DNA from: Candidatus Rifleibacteriota bacterium
GTDB lineage: Bacteria; Muiribacteriota; Ozemobacteria; Ozemobacterales; Ozemobacteraceae
Length of the DNA: 64,000 nucleotides
NCBI GenBank assembly: GCA_905236675.1
Contig: CAJOND010000012.1
Location: 62,001 to 126,000 of the forward strand
Direction: 5' to 3'
Below, piece after piece: positions 52,485 to 61,753 of the stretch. Each line of letters opens with the position of its first letter. Position 1 is the first letter of the stretch. Below the pieces are notes generated by a model. It ran no database searches. It was not told the origin of the DNA and worked only from the letters and a program-made list of their open reading frames with translations. The position numbers and the translations under genes were made by a program.

Positions 52485-53869
52485 TTTAATTCTAATCCTA
52501 TAATTTTTCCATAATTACTACGAGTGTGACCATAAGAAACAATGGCCTGATCATCATTAGAACCAAAGACTTTACAATCTACAACAGATGCTTTTTTATA
52601 ATTGTTATCATTGATTCCTGCTATTCCACCTCTAGCAGATACAGAACTTAGAGCAGAAAACAAGTTAAAAGAACGTAAGGCAGTAAAACTACTCTGACCA
52701 TTTCCAGAAAGTGAATAATAGTTGCATTTATTCAAAACACCGGCATTTCTTCCTGCAATTCCACCAACAGCCAAAAAGCCATCACTCAACATTTGAATAG
52801 AAGAAAGAGAAGCAGAATTATAAATTGTACCGCTATTGTCTCCGACTATTCCACCGATTAAAGCACTAGGAACATCATTACATTTTATTATTGCACCGCT
52901 AGTATTTGTAGTTGATTGAGCAATACAATTAGTAATGTCACCAACGTTAAATCCAACTATTCCACCTATAGCAATTCTTTCTGAACTGAAACCACTTATT
53001 ATTCCAGCAGAATTACATTTGCTGATTTTTGTAAAAACACGTTTCGTTTCATTATAATCAGGTTTTAAATGCATTGGAACAACAGCATGACAATCACAAA
53101 CATAGGTTGAATCTTCGTTAAAACCAGCAATACCACCAACCCAGGCTGGAGCTATGGCAGAATTTCCAGAAAGTGTTGCTGTTTCAGAAAAAGTAGATTT
53201 TTTTATTTTAGAACCTGTTCGGTTTTCACCAACAATGCCACCGACTGCACAAACAGCATCTATATCTCCATTAGAACGACCATTTAGCTTTCCTTCAAAA
53301 GAACAATTTTTTATAACTGAATTAAAAGCTGAATAACCTATAATTCCACCAGCATAAAGACATTTTTCAGAAACCAGTTCCAGGTTTGAATCTGTAGAAA
53401 CACTGCAGTTACTGACAGTTGTATTATTTGCACAACCAATTATACCACCTGAACAAACTCTTCCTTTAAGATTAAGTGAAGCATAAACATCTACATTAAG
53501 ATTTCTTATATCAGCCCCTGAAGTAAATCCCCATACACCGACAAGTTTAATATCCCCATCGCTTGAAGAAAGACTGTCTATAGTGATTCTGTGACCTTCC
53601 CCGTCATAAAAGCCTGTAAAAGGTTGAGAGAAATCTCCGATAGGAGTAAATTCATAATCTTTTATTTCAATATCACTAGTTTGAATGAAAAAAGCATTAG
53701 GAAATAATCTGACATTTTTTAACTGTTCTGCATTTTCAACCCAATAAGGGGAATCTATAGTTCCTTTCCCTGCACCAAAAAATTGGTTATTATCAGCTGC
53801 CTTAATATTTGCACCCAATAAAAGAACAAAACTAGCAGCCATACAGAGAATTTTACAAGACTTTTTCAT
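52481..53869 (-). CDS. Secreted GLUG-repeat surface protein
   Basis: Signal peptide MKKSCKILCMAASFVLLLGANIKA. The mature start GAGKGTIDSPYWVENAEQLKNV is typical for GLUG proteins. Then at least eight G-G-I-x-G-x-N/x-x-G-x-x-x-x-C repeats follow (e.g. GGIIGCANNTTVSNC, GGIVGENRTGSKIK, GGIAGFNEDSTY, GGIVGFNVGDITNC, GGIAGRNAGVLNKC), forming a beta-solenoid. Cys at most repeat ends is unusual. GLUG domains occur in adhesins and IgA1 proteases of bacteria. No anchor or protease domain is present, so it may be held by its coupled partner at 51075. Confidence 0.82.
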   Translation of the reverse strand: MKKSCKILCMAASFVLLLGANIKAADNNQFFGAGKGTIDSPYWVENAEQLKNVRLFPNAFFIQTSDIEIKDYEFTPIGDFSQPFTGFYDGEGHRITIDSLSSSDGDIKLVGVWGFTSGADIRNLNVDVYASLNLKGRVCSGGIIGCANNTTVSNCSVSTDSNLELVSEKCLYAGGIIGYSAFNSVIKNCSFEGKLNGRSNGDIDAVCAVGGIVGENRTGSKIKKSTFSETATLSGNSAIAPAWVGGIAGFNEDSTYVCDCHAVVPMHLKPDYNETKRVFTKISKCNSAGIISGFSSERIAIGGIVGFNVGDITNCIAQSTTNTSGAIIKCNDVPSALIGGIVGDNSGTIYNSASLSSIQMLSDGFLAVGGIAGRNAGVLNKCNYYSLSGNGQSSFTALRSFNLFSALSSVSARGGIAGINDNNYKKASVVDCKVFGSNDDQAIVSYGHTRSNYGKIIGLELK

Positions 53870-53960
53870 ATTATCCCCCTAAGAATTGATTAGATTAGAA
53901 TATTATAACTTAGTTGTTAAAACTAGACAATTATTTATTAATGAATGTGATAAATCAATA

Positions 53961-54635
53961 TTAATTATTGAAAATACAAACTCTTGTATTTATATCAATT
54001 TCTTTTAAAATATTGATCATGGCATCTTCATCTACAGCAACACAACCGGCTGTAAAGGGATTTTTCCCTTTGCAATGCATAAATATAGCAGAACCTTTTG
54101 GATAGACTCCTTCTTTATTATAGTCAATGAAAAAAGCATAATTATATTGGGGCACATATTTTATAATGTGTTCTCCCTTACATTTATGATTTACAGACTT
54201 TGCATCAATTAATTTATTGTAATACTGGCAATCTTCATCACAACAATAATGATTTTCATTAATATCAATATATTGAATTGATGTTCCTGGATTTGGCTTT
54301 ATACCAAAAGCAACGATAATACCAAAGTCACCTGCAGGAGATTTTTTATCTCCTTCTTTTTCTTTTCCTAAGCCATTCTTTCCAATAAAAGCATCTGTAG
54401 TAAATATTTTTTGAAAAGAATTATTATCATCTTTCTTGAATACTTCCAAATTTGCTTTAGAAGTATTATCAATACATTTAACAAATACAAGAGATTTAAC
54501 TTCATTATTGCTGGAATACTTAGATAATTTAGTCTGCCAGATCTGGTTTTCTTTTTTTTCATCAGCTTTGGCAATATCAGTTAGCAATAGATTTGAAAAC
54601 AGAATAACAAATGTTAAATATAATAATTTATACAC
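53961..54635 (-). CDS. L,D-transpeptidase (YkuD), secreted
   Basis: A 224-residue exported enzyme with signal peptide (LLYLTFVILFSNLLLTDIAKA). The YkuD domain has the family start FVKCIDNTSKANLEVFKKD, then GKNGLGKEKEGDKKSPAGDFGI, and the catalytic pair His187 (FMHCKGKN) and Cys198 (TAGCVAVDED). These enzymes form 3-3 cross-links in peptidoglycan or attach proteins to it. Unlike the paralogue at 34136, the nucleophile Cys is present; the Arg after it is Ala. A Cys-rich patch (CCDEDCQYY, about 137) is unusual. Confidence 0.87.
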   Translation of the reverse strand: MYKLLYLTFVILFSNLLLTDIAKADEKKENQIWQTKLSKYSSNNEVKSLVFVKCIDNTSKANLEVFKKDDNNSFQKIFTTDAFIGKNGLGKEKEGDKKSPAGDFGIIVAFGIKPNPGTSIQYIDINENHYCCDEDCQYYNKLIDAKSVNHKCKGEHIIKYVPQYNYAFFIDYNKEGVYPKGSAIFMHCKGKNPFTAGCVAVDEDAMINILKEIDINTRVCIFNN

Positions 54636-54680
54636 TATTTAAACTCCTTAAATACTGCAGCCAATCATTGATTGCTTTTA

Positions 54681-55109
54681 TTACCTAAAAATAGTTACAT
54701 TTAAAGCAGTATCATCATCATAACCATAAACTTCTTTAAAAACTTTATAAGCTATTTCACTAGCGATAGCTTTATCATCTATTTTTTTATTGAAGCTTTC
54801 AAATTTTTCTTCTTCACAACCACAATCACAGTGTTCTTCGTGATCATGATCATGTTCTTCGCCACAACAGCAATCGTCAGAAACACTAACTTCTACTTTG
54901 CTTATTCCATAATCAGCCATAAGCTTTTCAGCTTTTGCAAGTTCATCAGGTTGTAATGCAACAACAGGCAAATCAATTTGTAAACCATATCCTTCGTCAT
55001 ATGTAAATTGCATAAACTTTTCTTTTTTAGGTTCTTCTAAAACAGTAAACCATCCATCACCATGATTTGTTGTTAATATTTCAATAGCAGTTTTAATTCG
55101 TTCTTTCAT
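54681..55109 (-). CDS. Small cytosolic protein with His/Cys-rich metal-binding insert
   Basis: The start at 55109 is chosen because GGAGG lies just before it; an in-frame ATG 54 bases upstream has none. The 142 residues form an alpha/beta body (IEILTTNHGDGWFTVLEEP, FMQFTYDEGYGLQIDLPVVAL, and a C-terminal helix and strand). It is interrupted at residues 79-100 by DDCCCGEEHDHDHEEHC, then DCGCEEE. This gives six Cys, four His and many acidic residues within 22 positions, as in metallochaperones or storage proteins for Zn, Ni or Cu. The metal and partner are unknown. Divergent from the FecR gene. Confidence 0.7.
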   Translation of the reverse strand: MKERIKTAIEILTTNHGDGWFTVLEEPKKEKFMQFTYDEGYGLQIDLPVVALQPDELAKAEKLMADYGISKVEVSVSDDCCCGEEHDHDHEEHCDCGCEEEKFESFNKKIDDKAIASEIAYKVFKEVYGYDDDTALNVTIFR

Positions 55110-55197
55110 ATTAATTCCTCCAATTTTTGCTTTTATTTTAAAACATAAAAGGGCAAAAAACAATTATTTATGTTACTAATGTTGTGTTTAACGGTTC

Positions 55198-55226
55198 TTT
55201 ACAATTGCTGATAAATATATTACAAT
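55198..55226 (+). promoter_or_regulatory. Promoter of the FecR-cyclase operon
   Basis: TTTACA, a 17-bp spacer and TACAAT, followed by AAGGAG and the ATG at 55258. Confidence 0.55.
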
Positions 55227-55257
55227 TTTTTGCATTAACCAACTTAAGGAGTAACAA

Positions 55258-56637
55258 ATGAATTTCAAAAAATCTGCTCTTATTCTGTCATTCGCTGCTG
55301 CAATGACTTTGTTAAATACAACTGCATTTGCTGTAGATATGTCTAGATCAGAAGTTATAAAAACTACAGGCAAGGTATCTGTAAAGAAGACTACCAGCCC
55401 CGAGTTCAAAAAACTCAATTCCAATTTAAAATTAGCTGGTTCTTTAAAGAATCTAGATGGCGGCGATAAGGTAAGAACTTATAATAATAGTACTGCAGAT
55501 TTAATTTTAAAAGATACTTGCCAGCTTACAGTAACAGAACAAAGTATATTTGAAATTCCACAAATACTAACAAAACAAGATCTTAAAACTCTTGTAGCTC
55601 AACAAGGTTCCGTTTTATTTAATGTTCAAAAAGGAAGTAATTTCCAGGTTCAAACTGCAGATGTAATCTGCGGAGTTAAAGGCACTACGTTTAGTGTGTC
55701 TATATTTGACAGTTTGGATTCTATAATAGAAACACCTGGATTACAGATTGGTTACGGTAAAAATGGCGGGACAGTTGTAGATGTTTATGAAGGTGAAGTA
55801 GAAGTTTTAGATAGGAAAACAAATACTAAGGTTTCATTGAAAAAAAATGAAAGATATTCCACAAGCGACAAGATAATGGATGGAATAAACAAAGGGAAAC
55901 AATTATTTAATAAATTTGGTGGTACTACTTCTAATGAATTTAATAAAGGTTTATATGAAGGAAACTTCTGGAATAGTGTAGGTAAGGAATTAAAAGCAAA
56001 AAAATATCATGCCGATTTTGAAAAATATCAAATTTTAGATTCAGAAAAGTCTTTTTCTAATAGAATGTATGGAGAATCATATCTTGGGAAGGGAACTTTT
56101 GTTGCATGCAAAGCTACTAGTGATTACGGGAACCTTATAGTTGAACCTAGCAATTCTGGAATTGTAGTCCTTCAAGGGACAGGTCTTTTGAAAATAGATA
56201 CATTTGATGATAAATTAAATATAAAAAATGAGCTATTGGCAAATCTTTATGAAAATGGAAATGAAATAATTACTGCCATAAGAAATAATAGTCAAAATCT
56301 TTGTTGGCGTGAACCAGGAACTTTAAATATTCAAAAAGTTCCTAATGGTGATGTCGCTTATGTTTATAACGTGAGTACATGTAAAGGTTATTGGGCTAGT
56401 GCAGCTAACGGAAGTATCCCTGCTGAATTGTCTAATTACAAATTTAGTTCTATTGCTGCTATGGAACGAGAAAAAAAGAATTTAGAAAAACAAAATAGAG
56501 AAAAACAAATTAATGCTGGTGAAAGAATAGGTGATAAAGTTATTAAAGATAATAAAAAGAAAGAAGCATATAATGAAGTAAAAGATGCTATCAAAAATCC
56601 TAAAAATATATTTAAAAAAGGGAAAAAGTGGTTCTAA
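55258..56637 (+). CDS. Secreted FecR-domain protein
   Basis: Signal peptide MNFKKSALILSFAAAMTLLNTTAFA. The FecR fold spans about 30-205: VIKTTGKVSVKK, LKNLDGGDKVRTYNNSTADLIL, TVTEQSIFEI, VAQQGSVLFNV, FQVQTADVICGVKGTTFSV, VVDVYEGEVEVLDRKTNTKVSL. That is the beta-solenoid-like domain of secreted FecR proteins. The C-terminal part (about 215-459) is unlike known domains and ends in a Lys-rich helix. The gene lies 11 bases upstream of a CHASE2-cyclase gene; FecR proteins next to CHASE2-cyclases are a recurring pairing, suggesting an extracytoplasmic ligand or partner for the receptor. That role is inference. Confidence 0.85.
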   Translation: MNFKKSALILSFAAAMTLLNTTAFAVDMSRSEVIKTTGKVSVKKTTSPEFKKLNSNLKLAGSLKNLDGGDKVRTYNNSTADLILKDTCQLTVTEQSIFEIPQILTKQDLKTLVAQQGSVLFNVQKGSNFQVQTADVICGVKGTTFSVSIFDSLDSIIETPGLQIGYGKNGGTVVDVYEGEVEVLDRKTNTKVSLKKNERYSTSDKIMDGINKGKQLFNKFGGTTSNEFNKGLYEGNFWNSVGKELKAKKYHADFEKYQILDSEKSFSNRMYGESYLGKGTFVACKATSDYGNLIVEPSNSGIVVLQGTGLLKIDTFDDKLNIKNELLANLYENGNEIITAIRNNSQNLCWREPGTLNIQKVPNGDVAYVYNVSTCKGYWASAANGSIPAELSNYKFSSIAAMEREKKNLEKQNREKQINAGERIGDKVIKDNKKKEAYNEVKDAIKNPKNIFKKGKKWF

Positions 56638-56648
56638 TCTAAAAACTA

Positions 56649-59600
56649 ATGCAGATATTAAAAAATAGTAAAAGCTTAACTTCTTTCAGAAAGGCACTTA
56701 CTGTGCCTTTCATTATTTGTATTCTAACATTTATTCCAAACGTTAAGGATACTTTTGAATGGTTTGAATTAAAATATTTAGATTTACTTTTTACTTGGTA
56801 TCCTGAAATTTGCTTTGTTACAGGGCAAAAGAAACCAATAGAATCTCCGACTATTATAATAAAAAAAGATCAGTCTTTTGAATCTAAATATTCTAGAAGT
56901 GCAACTAGAAAAGATTTTGCTGATTTGCTAGAAAATCTTAGAAAACAGGGTGTGAAAGTTGCAGCCCTTGACTATATATATAGTGAAGCAAAAGATGGCG
57001 ATGAAGAATTTATTAAACAGCTGGATTTATTCCCCTACCCTATATTAGCTCATAATTATGTAGGCCGTGGGCAACAGAATTTCAGTTTTGTTGATTTAGT
57101 TGACACAAAAGCTGATAGAGCTACTGGAATGGTTAACCTTTATAGACCTATTTCTGAAAAAGCTTTTGCAAGAGGTTTAATTAATATTCCTTCTGATTTA
57201 GATACGGTAATAAGATATGCTCCACTAGCTTTTCATTTAGACGAATCAGAACGTTTCTGGCCATCTTTAGGCTTTTCAACCTGGATAGTTTCTTCATTAG
57301 CAGATAAAGAAGATGATTTGAATAAGATTGACATATCAAAATGCAATACATTATTAGAGGCACTAGAAGCTTTAAAAAGAAAAGCTCCTTATCAGATGCA
57401 TACTGTTGGTCACGAAGGGCTTGACAAGGCTATAATAGATTTAGAAAATAACTTCTTATATAAGTATATTGTTAGACGCAACCCTAAATTAAAGGTTGAT
57501 AGCCTAAGAGTTTTAAGAGAAACATATAATAAACTTTCAAATCAAATTACCTGGGTAAAATTGCCACAAAAGCCGTTGCCAATCATTGGAAGCTATGAAA
57601 TACCATGTATAAGATTACCATATCAGAAATTGGCGCCTCCTTTAAAGGGAGACGGCATAGAAAATATTTCTATGATTCAATTCTTGACTAAAAAAGATGA
57701 AGAAAACTCTGCTCAATTATTATTTGCCAGAAATCAACTGATTATTTCTTCTGATGACCCTTTTCAAAAAGTTAATCCTACTACACCAATCCAAAATTCA
57801 GGTCATAATAGTATTTATGGTGAAATTTTTTCTGTGTCTGGTGAACCTGTTAAAAATGCCATAATATGGGCTGTTATGCCTAATACAGGTTATTGGGAAA
57901 AAACAGAAGTAAATGATAAAGGTGAATATAAAATAGAAAACCTTCCTGAAGGTAATTATGATATTATAATATTTGTAAATACTCCGAATGGTTGTGATAG
58001 AGCAACATTAAGTGTTGAAGTAAATCAAAAAGAAAAAATGCTTCCACCTTTAATGTTTGCTAATAATACAAATTCTGTAGAAATACCATGTGAAATTATT
58101 CCTAATAATAATGACACTGTTTTTTGGGTATATGGGGATATTATTCCCATGCTCCACAGTGATAAAGACGGCAATACTTTTGTAAAAAAACTTCCAAAAG
58201 GTTTTTATTTAAGTTCTTTAGATGATAATCAAGATAGTGAAGAAAATAGTAGTGATGAATACGATTATAATGAAAATGACGAAAATTTTCATGAAGATAT
58301 AATCACTATAGACGATAACGGTAAACTATTACGAAATGATAAAATATTTAGTAATTCAGTAGCAGCAGTATTACCAGTAGAAAATAATTGGAAAACTGAA
58401 TTTTATAGAAAAATTACTTTAAAAAAGGATAAAGATTATTCAATAGATGATTTACCTCCAACTTTAGATGCCGTTATAAACCTTACTACTAAATTTAGTT
58501 TAAGAACTACAAAAAATAATCAAGAATTAATAATAAAACCAGGAACACAAAAAGTATTAACTCAGTTACCAAGACCTTTTCAAGATTTTAAGCCCAATAT
58601 TAATTTACAAATTGGATTCCAAGATAAAGGAGAACATGAAAATAAAGTAGTTCTTTTGTCAGAATGGGGTAAATCTTTTGAAATTAATAATAAAACGGCT
58701 ATGGATATACCTACAAATGACAGATACATTCTGCTAACTCAATCAGGAAATTCAAAAGGTTTATTTAAAGAAGCAAGAATAAATAAGAAAACAGTTTTTC
58801 TTGGTACCGCACTACCTACCGAACAAGATTTTATTGTATCTCCAATTAATTTCCTAGATAAAAAATTTATTAGAATAGCAGGAGTCCATGTCCATGCAAA
58901 TCTTTTTACTGCTTTAACTAAAGAAAGATTCTTTTATGCTCCGCCTTTCCACATGGATAGGTCACCTAATTCCTGGCCTTTCCTACAATTTCTTTTAATC
59001 TTACCAATCTTAATAATATTAAATTTGATATTAAAAGACGCAAAAACTACTAAAGCTACTTTAGTAATTGTATTTATTATTATTACTATTTGTTTAACCT
59101 CCATTATCCTTTTCCCAAATCTAATAATTATACCAGTAGTTTACCCAAGCATATTAATTGTTAGTTTTGGTATTTCAAGAGGATTCATAGAATGGATAAA
59201 TTCAAGACGTCTTGCTACTCAAACTCAAAACGCATTCAGTCGTTTCATTTCAGCCGATATTGTTTCGCAGATAATTGCTAATCCCAACGCAATAAAACCA
59301 GGTGGTGAAAAGAAAGAACTAACAGTAATGTTTACTGATATTGCTGGTTTTACTTCGATTTCAGAAAAGTTAGATGCAGATGCATTAACAGAGCTTATGA
59401 ACTCTTATCTTGATGAAATGACCAAAATACTATTTAAAAATGGTGGTACATTAGATAAATATATTGGTGATGCTATTATGGGCTTTTGGAATCATCCTAC
59501 AACCATGGAAAATCATGCTACAAGAGCAGTTACTTGTGCAATAGAAATGCAAAAGAAATTGAAAGAAATGAGAGAAAACTGGATAGCTCAAGGATTACCC

Positions 59601-60101
59601 AAAGTTGAAATGAGAGCAGGTATTAATACAGGAACCTGCATGGTTGGTTTTATAGGTAGTAAAATACAAATGAATTTTACTTGTTTAGGAGATAACGTCA
59701 ATCTTGCTTCCAGATTAGAAGGCGCCAATAAAGCATATGGAACTTTTATAATGATTAGTGAATCTGTAAAAAATCAACTTAATCCATATCTATTTAGCAC
59801 AAGATTTTTAGACTTTCTTGCTGTTAAAGGGAAAAACGAACCAGTTCTAGTATATGAAGTAAGAGGCTGGTTAAATGAAGAAACTCCAATTTGGAAAGAA
59901 AAAGCAGGGAAAATATATCAAGAAGGAATAAATAAGTATCTTGCAAGAGATTGGGATAATGCTATATCATTATTTGAGGAAGTATTAAAACTAGTTCCTG
60001 ATGATTCACCTTCAAAAGTTTACATCGAAAGATGCCAGCATTTCAAGCAATCACCGCCTGAAGAAAACTGGGATGGGCGTTTTGTTTTAAAAACCAAATA
60101 A
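56649..60101 (+). CDS. CHASE2-domain adenylate cyclase with large inserted domain
   Basis: An 1150-residue membrane receptor. An N-terminal membrane helix is followed by the first half of a periplasmic CHASE2 domain (to about 375). A ~330-residue insert follows: a carboxypeptidase-regulatory-like unit (about 383-462, IYGEIFSVSGEPVKNAIIW...GEYKIENLPEGNYD) and an acidic patch (about 525-550). The CHASE2 end then appears (KTVFLGTALP near 713, IAGVHVHANLF near 742), three membrane helices (about 776-845), a class III cyclase domain (about 888-1040) with both metal Asp (FTDIAGFTS, YIGDAIMGFW), Lys/Asp substrate residues typical of ATP use and NxxxR, and a C-terminal TPR unit (about 1088-1133). Product: cAMP, inferred. 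Coupled to the FecR gene. Confidence 0.9.
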   Translation: MQILKNSKSLTSFRKALTVPFIICILTFIPNVKDTFEWFELKYLDLLFTWYPEICFVTGQKKPIESPTIIIKKDQSFESKYSRSATRKDFADLLENLRKQGVKVAALDYIYSEAKDGDEEFIKQLDLFPYPILAHNYVGRGQQNFSFVDLVDTKADRATGMVNLYRPISEKAFARGLINIPSDLDTVIRYAPLAFHLDESERFWPSLGFSTWIVSSLADKEDDLNKIDISKCNTLLEALEALKRKAPYQMHTVGHEGLDKAIIDLENNFLYKYIVRRNPKLKVDSLRVLRETYNKLSNQITWVKLPQKPLPIIGSYEIPCIRLPYQKLAPPLKGDGIENISMIQFLTKKDEENSAQLLFARNQLIISSDDPFQKVNPTTPIQNSGHNSIYGEIFSVSGEPVKNAIIWAVMPNTGYWEKTEVNDKGEYKIENLPEGNYDIIIFVNTPNGCDRATLSVEVNQKEKMLPPLMFANNTNSVEIPCEIIPNNNDTVFWVYGDIIPMLHSDKDGNTFVKKLPKGFYLSSLDDNQDSEENSSDEYDYNENDENFHEDIITIDDNGKLLRNDKIFSNSVAAVLPVENNWKTEFYRKITLKKDKDYSIDDLPPTLDAVINLTTKFSLRTTKNNQELIIKPGTQKVLTQLPRPFQDFKPNINLQIGFQDKGEHENKVVLLSEWGKSFEINNKTAMDIPTNDRYILLTQSGNSKGLFKEARINKKTVFLGTALPTEQDFIVSPINFLDKKFIRIAGVHVHANLFTALTKERFFYAPPFHMDRSPNSWPFLQFLLILPILIILNLILKDAKTTKATLVIVFIIITICLTSIILFPNLIIIPVVYPSILIVSFGISRGFIEWINSRRLATQTQNAFSRFISADIVSQIIANPNAIKPGGEKKELTVMFTDIAGFTSISEKLDADALTELMNSYLDEMTKILFKNGGTLDKYIGDAIMGFWNHPTTMENHATRAVTCAIEMQKKLKEMRENWIAQGLPKVEMRAGINTGTCMVGFIGSKIQMNFTCLGDNVNLASRLEGANKAYGTFIMISESVKNQLNPYLFSTRFLDFLAVKGKNEPVLVYEVRGWLNEETPIWKEKAGKIYQEGINKYLARDWDNAISLFEEVLKLVPDDSPSKVYIERCQHFKQSPPEENWDGRFVLKTK

Positions 60102-60214
60102 CAAGATATTTTATTTAGAAATTGTTACTACATCTAATAAAAAGTGTTAAAATGAAATATATATCTATTTTTTTATGTGTTGTAAAAGAACAATATCTAT
60201 TTTAAGGAGTTTTT

Positions 60215-60967
60215 ATGGATACTAAACTATTAAAAGAAGCTGCTCAGATTATAAAGAATTCCAAACATCTTATTGCTTTTACAGGAGCTGGAATTTCTGT
60301 AGAAAGTGGAATACCTCCATTTAGGGGTCCAGAAGGACTTTGGAATACTATAGATCCAACATTCATTGAAATCAGCTACTTTCAAACCCATTATGAAGAT
60401 TCCTGGAAAGATATTAAGAAGATATTTTATGATTTCTTTGGTCGTGCGAAACCAAATCCAGCTCATTTAGCCCTTGCAGAATTAGAAAAAATGGGCCTTT
60501 TAAAAGCTATCATAACTCAAAATATAGATAACCTTCATCAAGATGCTGGTAGTAAAATAGTATATGAGTTTCATGGAACAGCAAGTACATTGCTTTGTCT
60601 GCGCTGTGGTGAAAAATATTCAGCCCAGAATTTCTCATTTGAAGAAATGCCACCTAAGTGTCCTAAATGTGGTGGAAAAATTAAACCAGATTTTGTTTTT
60701 TATGGAGAAGGAATTCCAGAAAAAGCTTACAGAATGTCTATGCAAGAGGCTACAGAATCAGACGTTGTAATAGTTGTAGGTACAACAGGTGAAGTCATGC
60801 CAGCTTGTATAATTCCACAAATAGCACGTCAAAATGGAGCAAAAGTTATAGAAATTAACATTAGCCACAGTGCACTAACATATGGAACAACTACTCATTT
60901 CTTAAAAGGAAAAGCTGGCGAAGTAATGAGTGAACTCATGAAAGAAGGTAAAAGCTTTATAATTTAA
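60215..60967 (+). CDS. cobB: Sirtuin (NAD-dependent protein deacylase)
   Basis: A 250-residue Sir2-family enzyme that removes acyl groups from lysines using NAD. NAD-binding motifs: AFTGAGISVESGIPPFRG (about 21-38) and TQNIDNLHQDAGS (about 108). The catalytic His is in EFHGTAS (about 128). A structural zinc site is formed by CLRC and CPKC. GTTGEVMPA and EIN motifs complete the Rossmann fold. The AY/RS residues that mark desuccinylases are not seen. The AAGGAG ribosome site is 8 bases before the ATG. A stand-alone gene with its own terminator. Confidence 0.92.
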   Translation: MDTKLLKEAAQIIKNSKHLIAFTGAGISVESGIPPFRGPEGLWNTIDPTFIEISYFQTHYEDSWKDIKKIFYDFFGRAKPNPAHLALAELEKMGLLKAIITQNIDNLHQDAGSKIVYEFHGTASTLLCLRCGEKYSAQNFSFEEMPPKCPKCGGKIKPDFVFYGEGIPEKAYRMSMQEATESDVVIVVGTTGEVMPACIIPQIARQNGAKVIEINISHSALTYGTTTHFLKGKAGEVMSELMKEGKSFII

Positions 60968-60971
60968 GTAA

Positions 60972-61010
60972 AAAAAAAGCTCTCATATATTTTATATGAG
61001 AGCTTTTTTT
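60972..61010. terminator. Bidirectional terminator between the sirtuin gene and the converging operon
   Basis: A 17-18 bp stem (AAAAAAGCTCTCATATA with its complement, 3-nt loop) with A- and T-runs at either end. It serves the sirtuin gene (+) and the secreted-protein gene ending at 61017 (-). Confidence 0.88.
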
Positions 61011-61016
61011 GTTTAT

Positions 61017-61727
61017 TTATCCAATTCCACCAACATCATTGGCTTCTTCTGAATTATCAGAACCTGGAGTTTCATTCTTTGGCTGAGAATCATGTTCTTC
61101 ACGAGTTTTTATATCTTTAATAGGAGAAGCAGGATTATCAATTTGTGCAGGAACAGGATCTCCAGCCATATATTTACCATTTTGAAGTTCAAAATTGTAA
61201 TAACCTTGAACAGGACCATTAGGAGTATAAATCTTACCTAAGCACCTGATTTTGGAATTGTTTTCAAAGACCATATTTTCGCCATTTATGACAGGAATAT
61301 CGCTAACCATAAAATCACGATCTAAATCTTTGAAACCAATATATCCAAAATGTACGGCATTGAATGTTTTCTTTTCTGTATTATACTTAAAGATGTACAT
61401 TGCACTTTGAACATCTCCAATAGTACAAGCAGTTATTATTTCAGGAATTTTATCACCATCTAGATCTGTTACTTCAAAACTAGATACTTTATTATTTAAT
61501 TTAAAATTCCATTCTTGTATACCAAGAGGGATTGATGCCCAAACTTGCTTTGCATCTTTATCGATAACCTTAATACTCAAGCAATTACTGTCTATAGTTC
61601 GTATTACTTTATAAGTAACATTATTTATTACTATTGGTTTTTCAACAGTAGTATTTGCTGTTTCTGCGTAACCAGCTGTAGATAATGCTATAGCTAATGC
61701 ACTAACTAATACAGAAAGTCTTCTCAT
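61017..61727 (-). CDS. Secreted hypothetical protein, 236 aa
   Basis: Signal peptide MRRLSVLVSALAIALSTAGYA. The mature part is beta-rich with VTDLDGDKIPEIITAC near residue 100, which resembles FG-GAP/VCBS-type Ca-binding repeats of surface proteins, followed by GYIGFKDLDRDFMVSD. The acidic/Ser-rich tail (about 205-236) is disordered. I do not recognise a known family. It is 26 bases downstream of the glucosaminidase gene and probably in one transcript with it. The role may be linked to the cell wall. Confidence 0.65.
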   Translation of the reverse strand: MRRLSVLVSALAIALSTAGYAETANTTVEKPIVINNVTYKVIRTIDSNCLSIKVIDKDAKQVWASIPLGIQEWNFKLNNKVSSFEVTDLDGDKIPEIITACTIGDVQSAMYIFKYNTEKKTFNAVHFGYIGFKDLDRDFMVSDIPVINGENMVFENNSKIRCLGKIYTPNGPVQGYYNFELQNGKYMAGDPVPAQIDNPASPIKDIKTREEHDSQPKNETPGSDNSEEANDVGGIG

Positions 61728-61753
61728 TTATATTTATTCCCCTTATAATTGCA

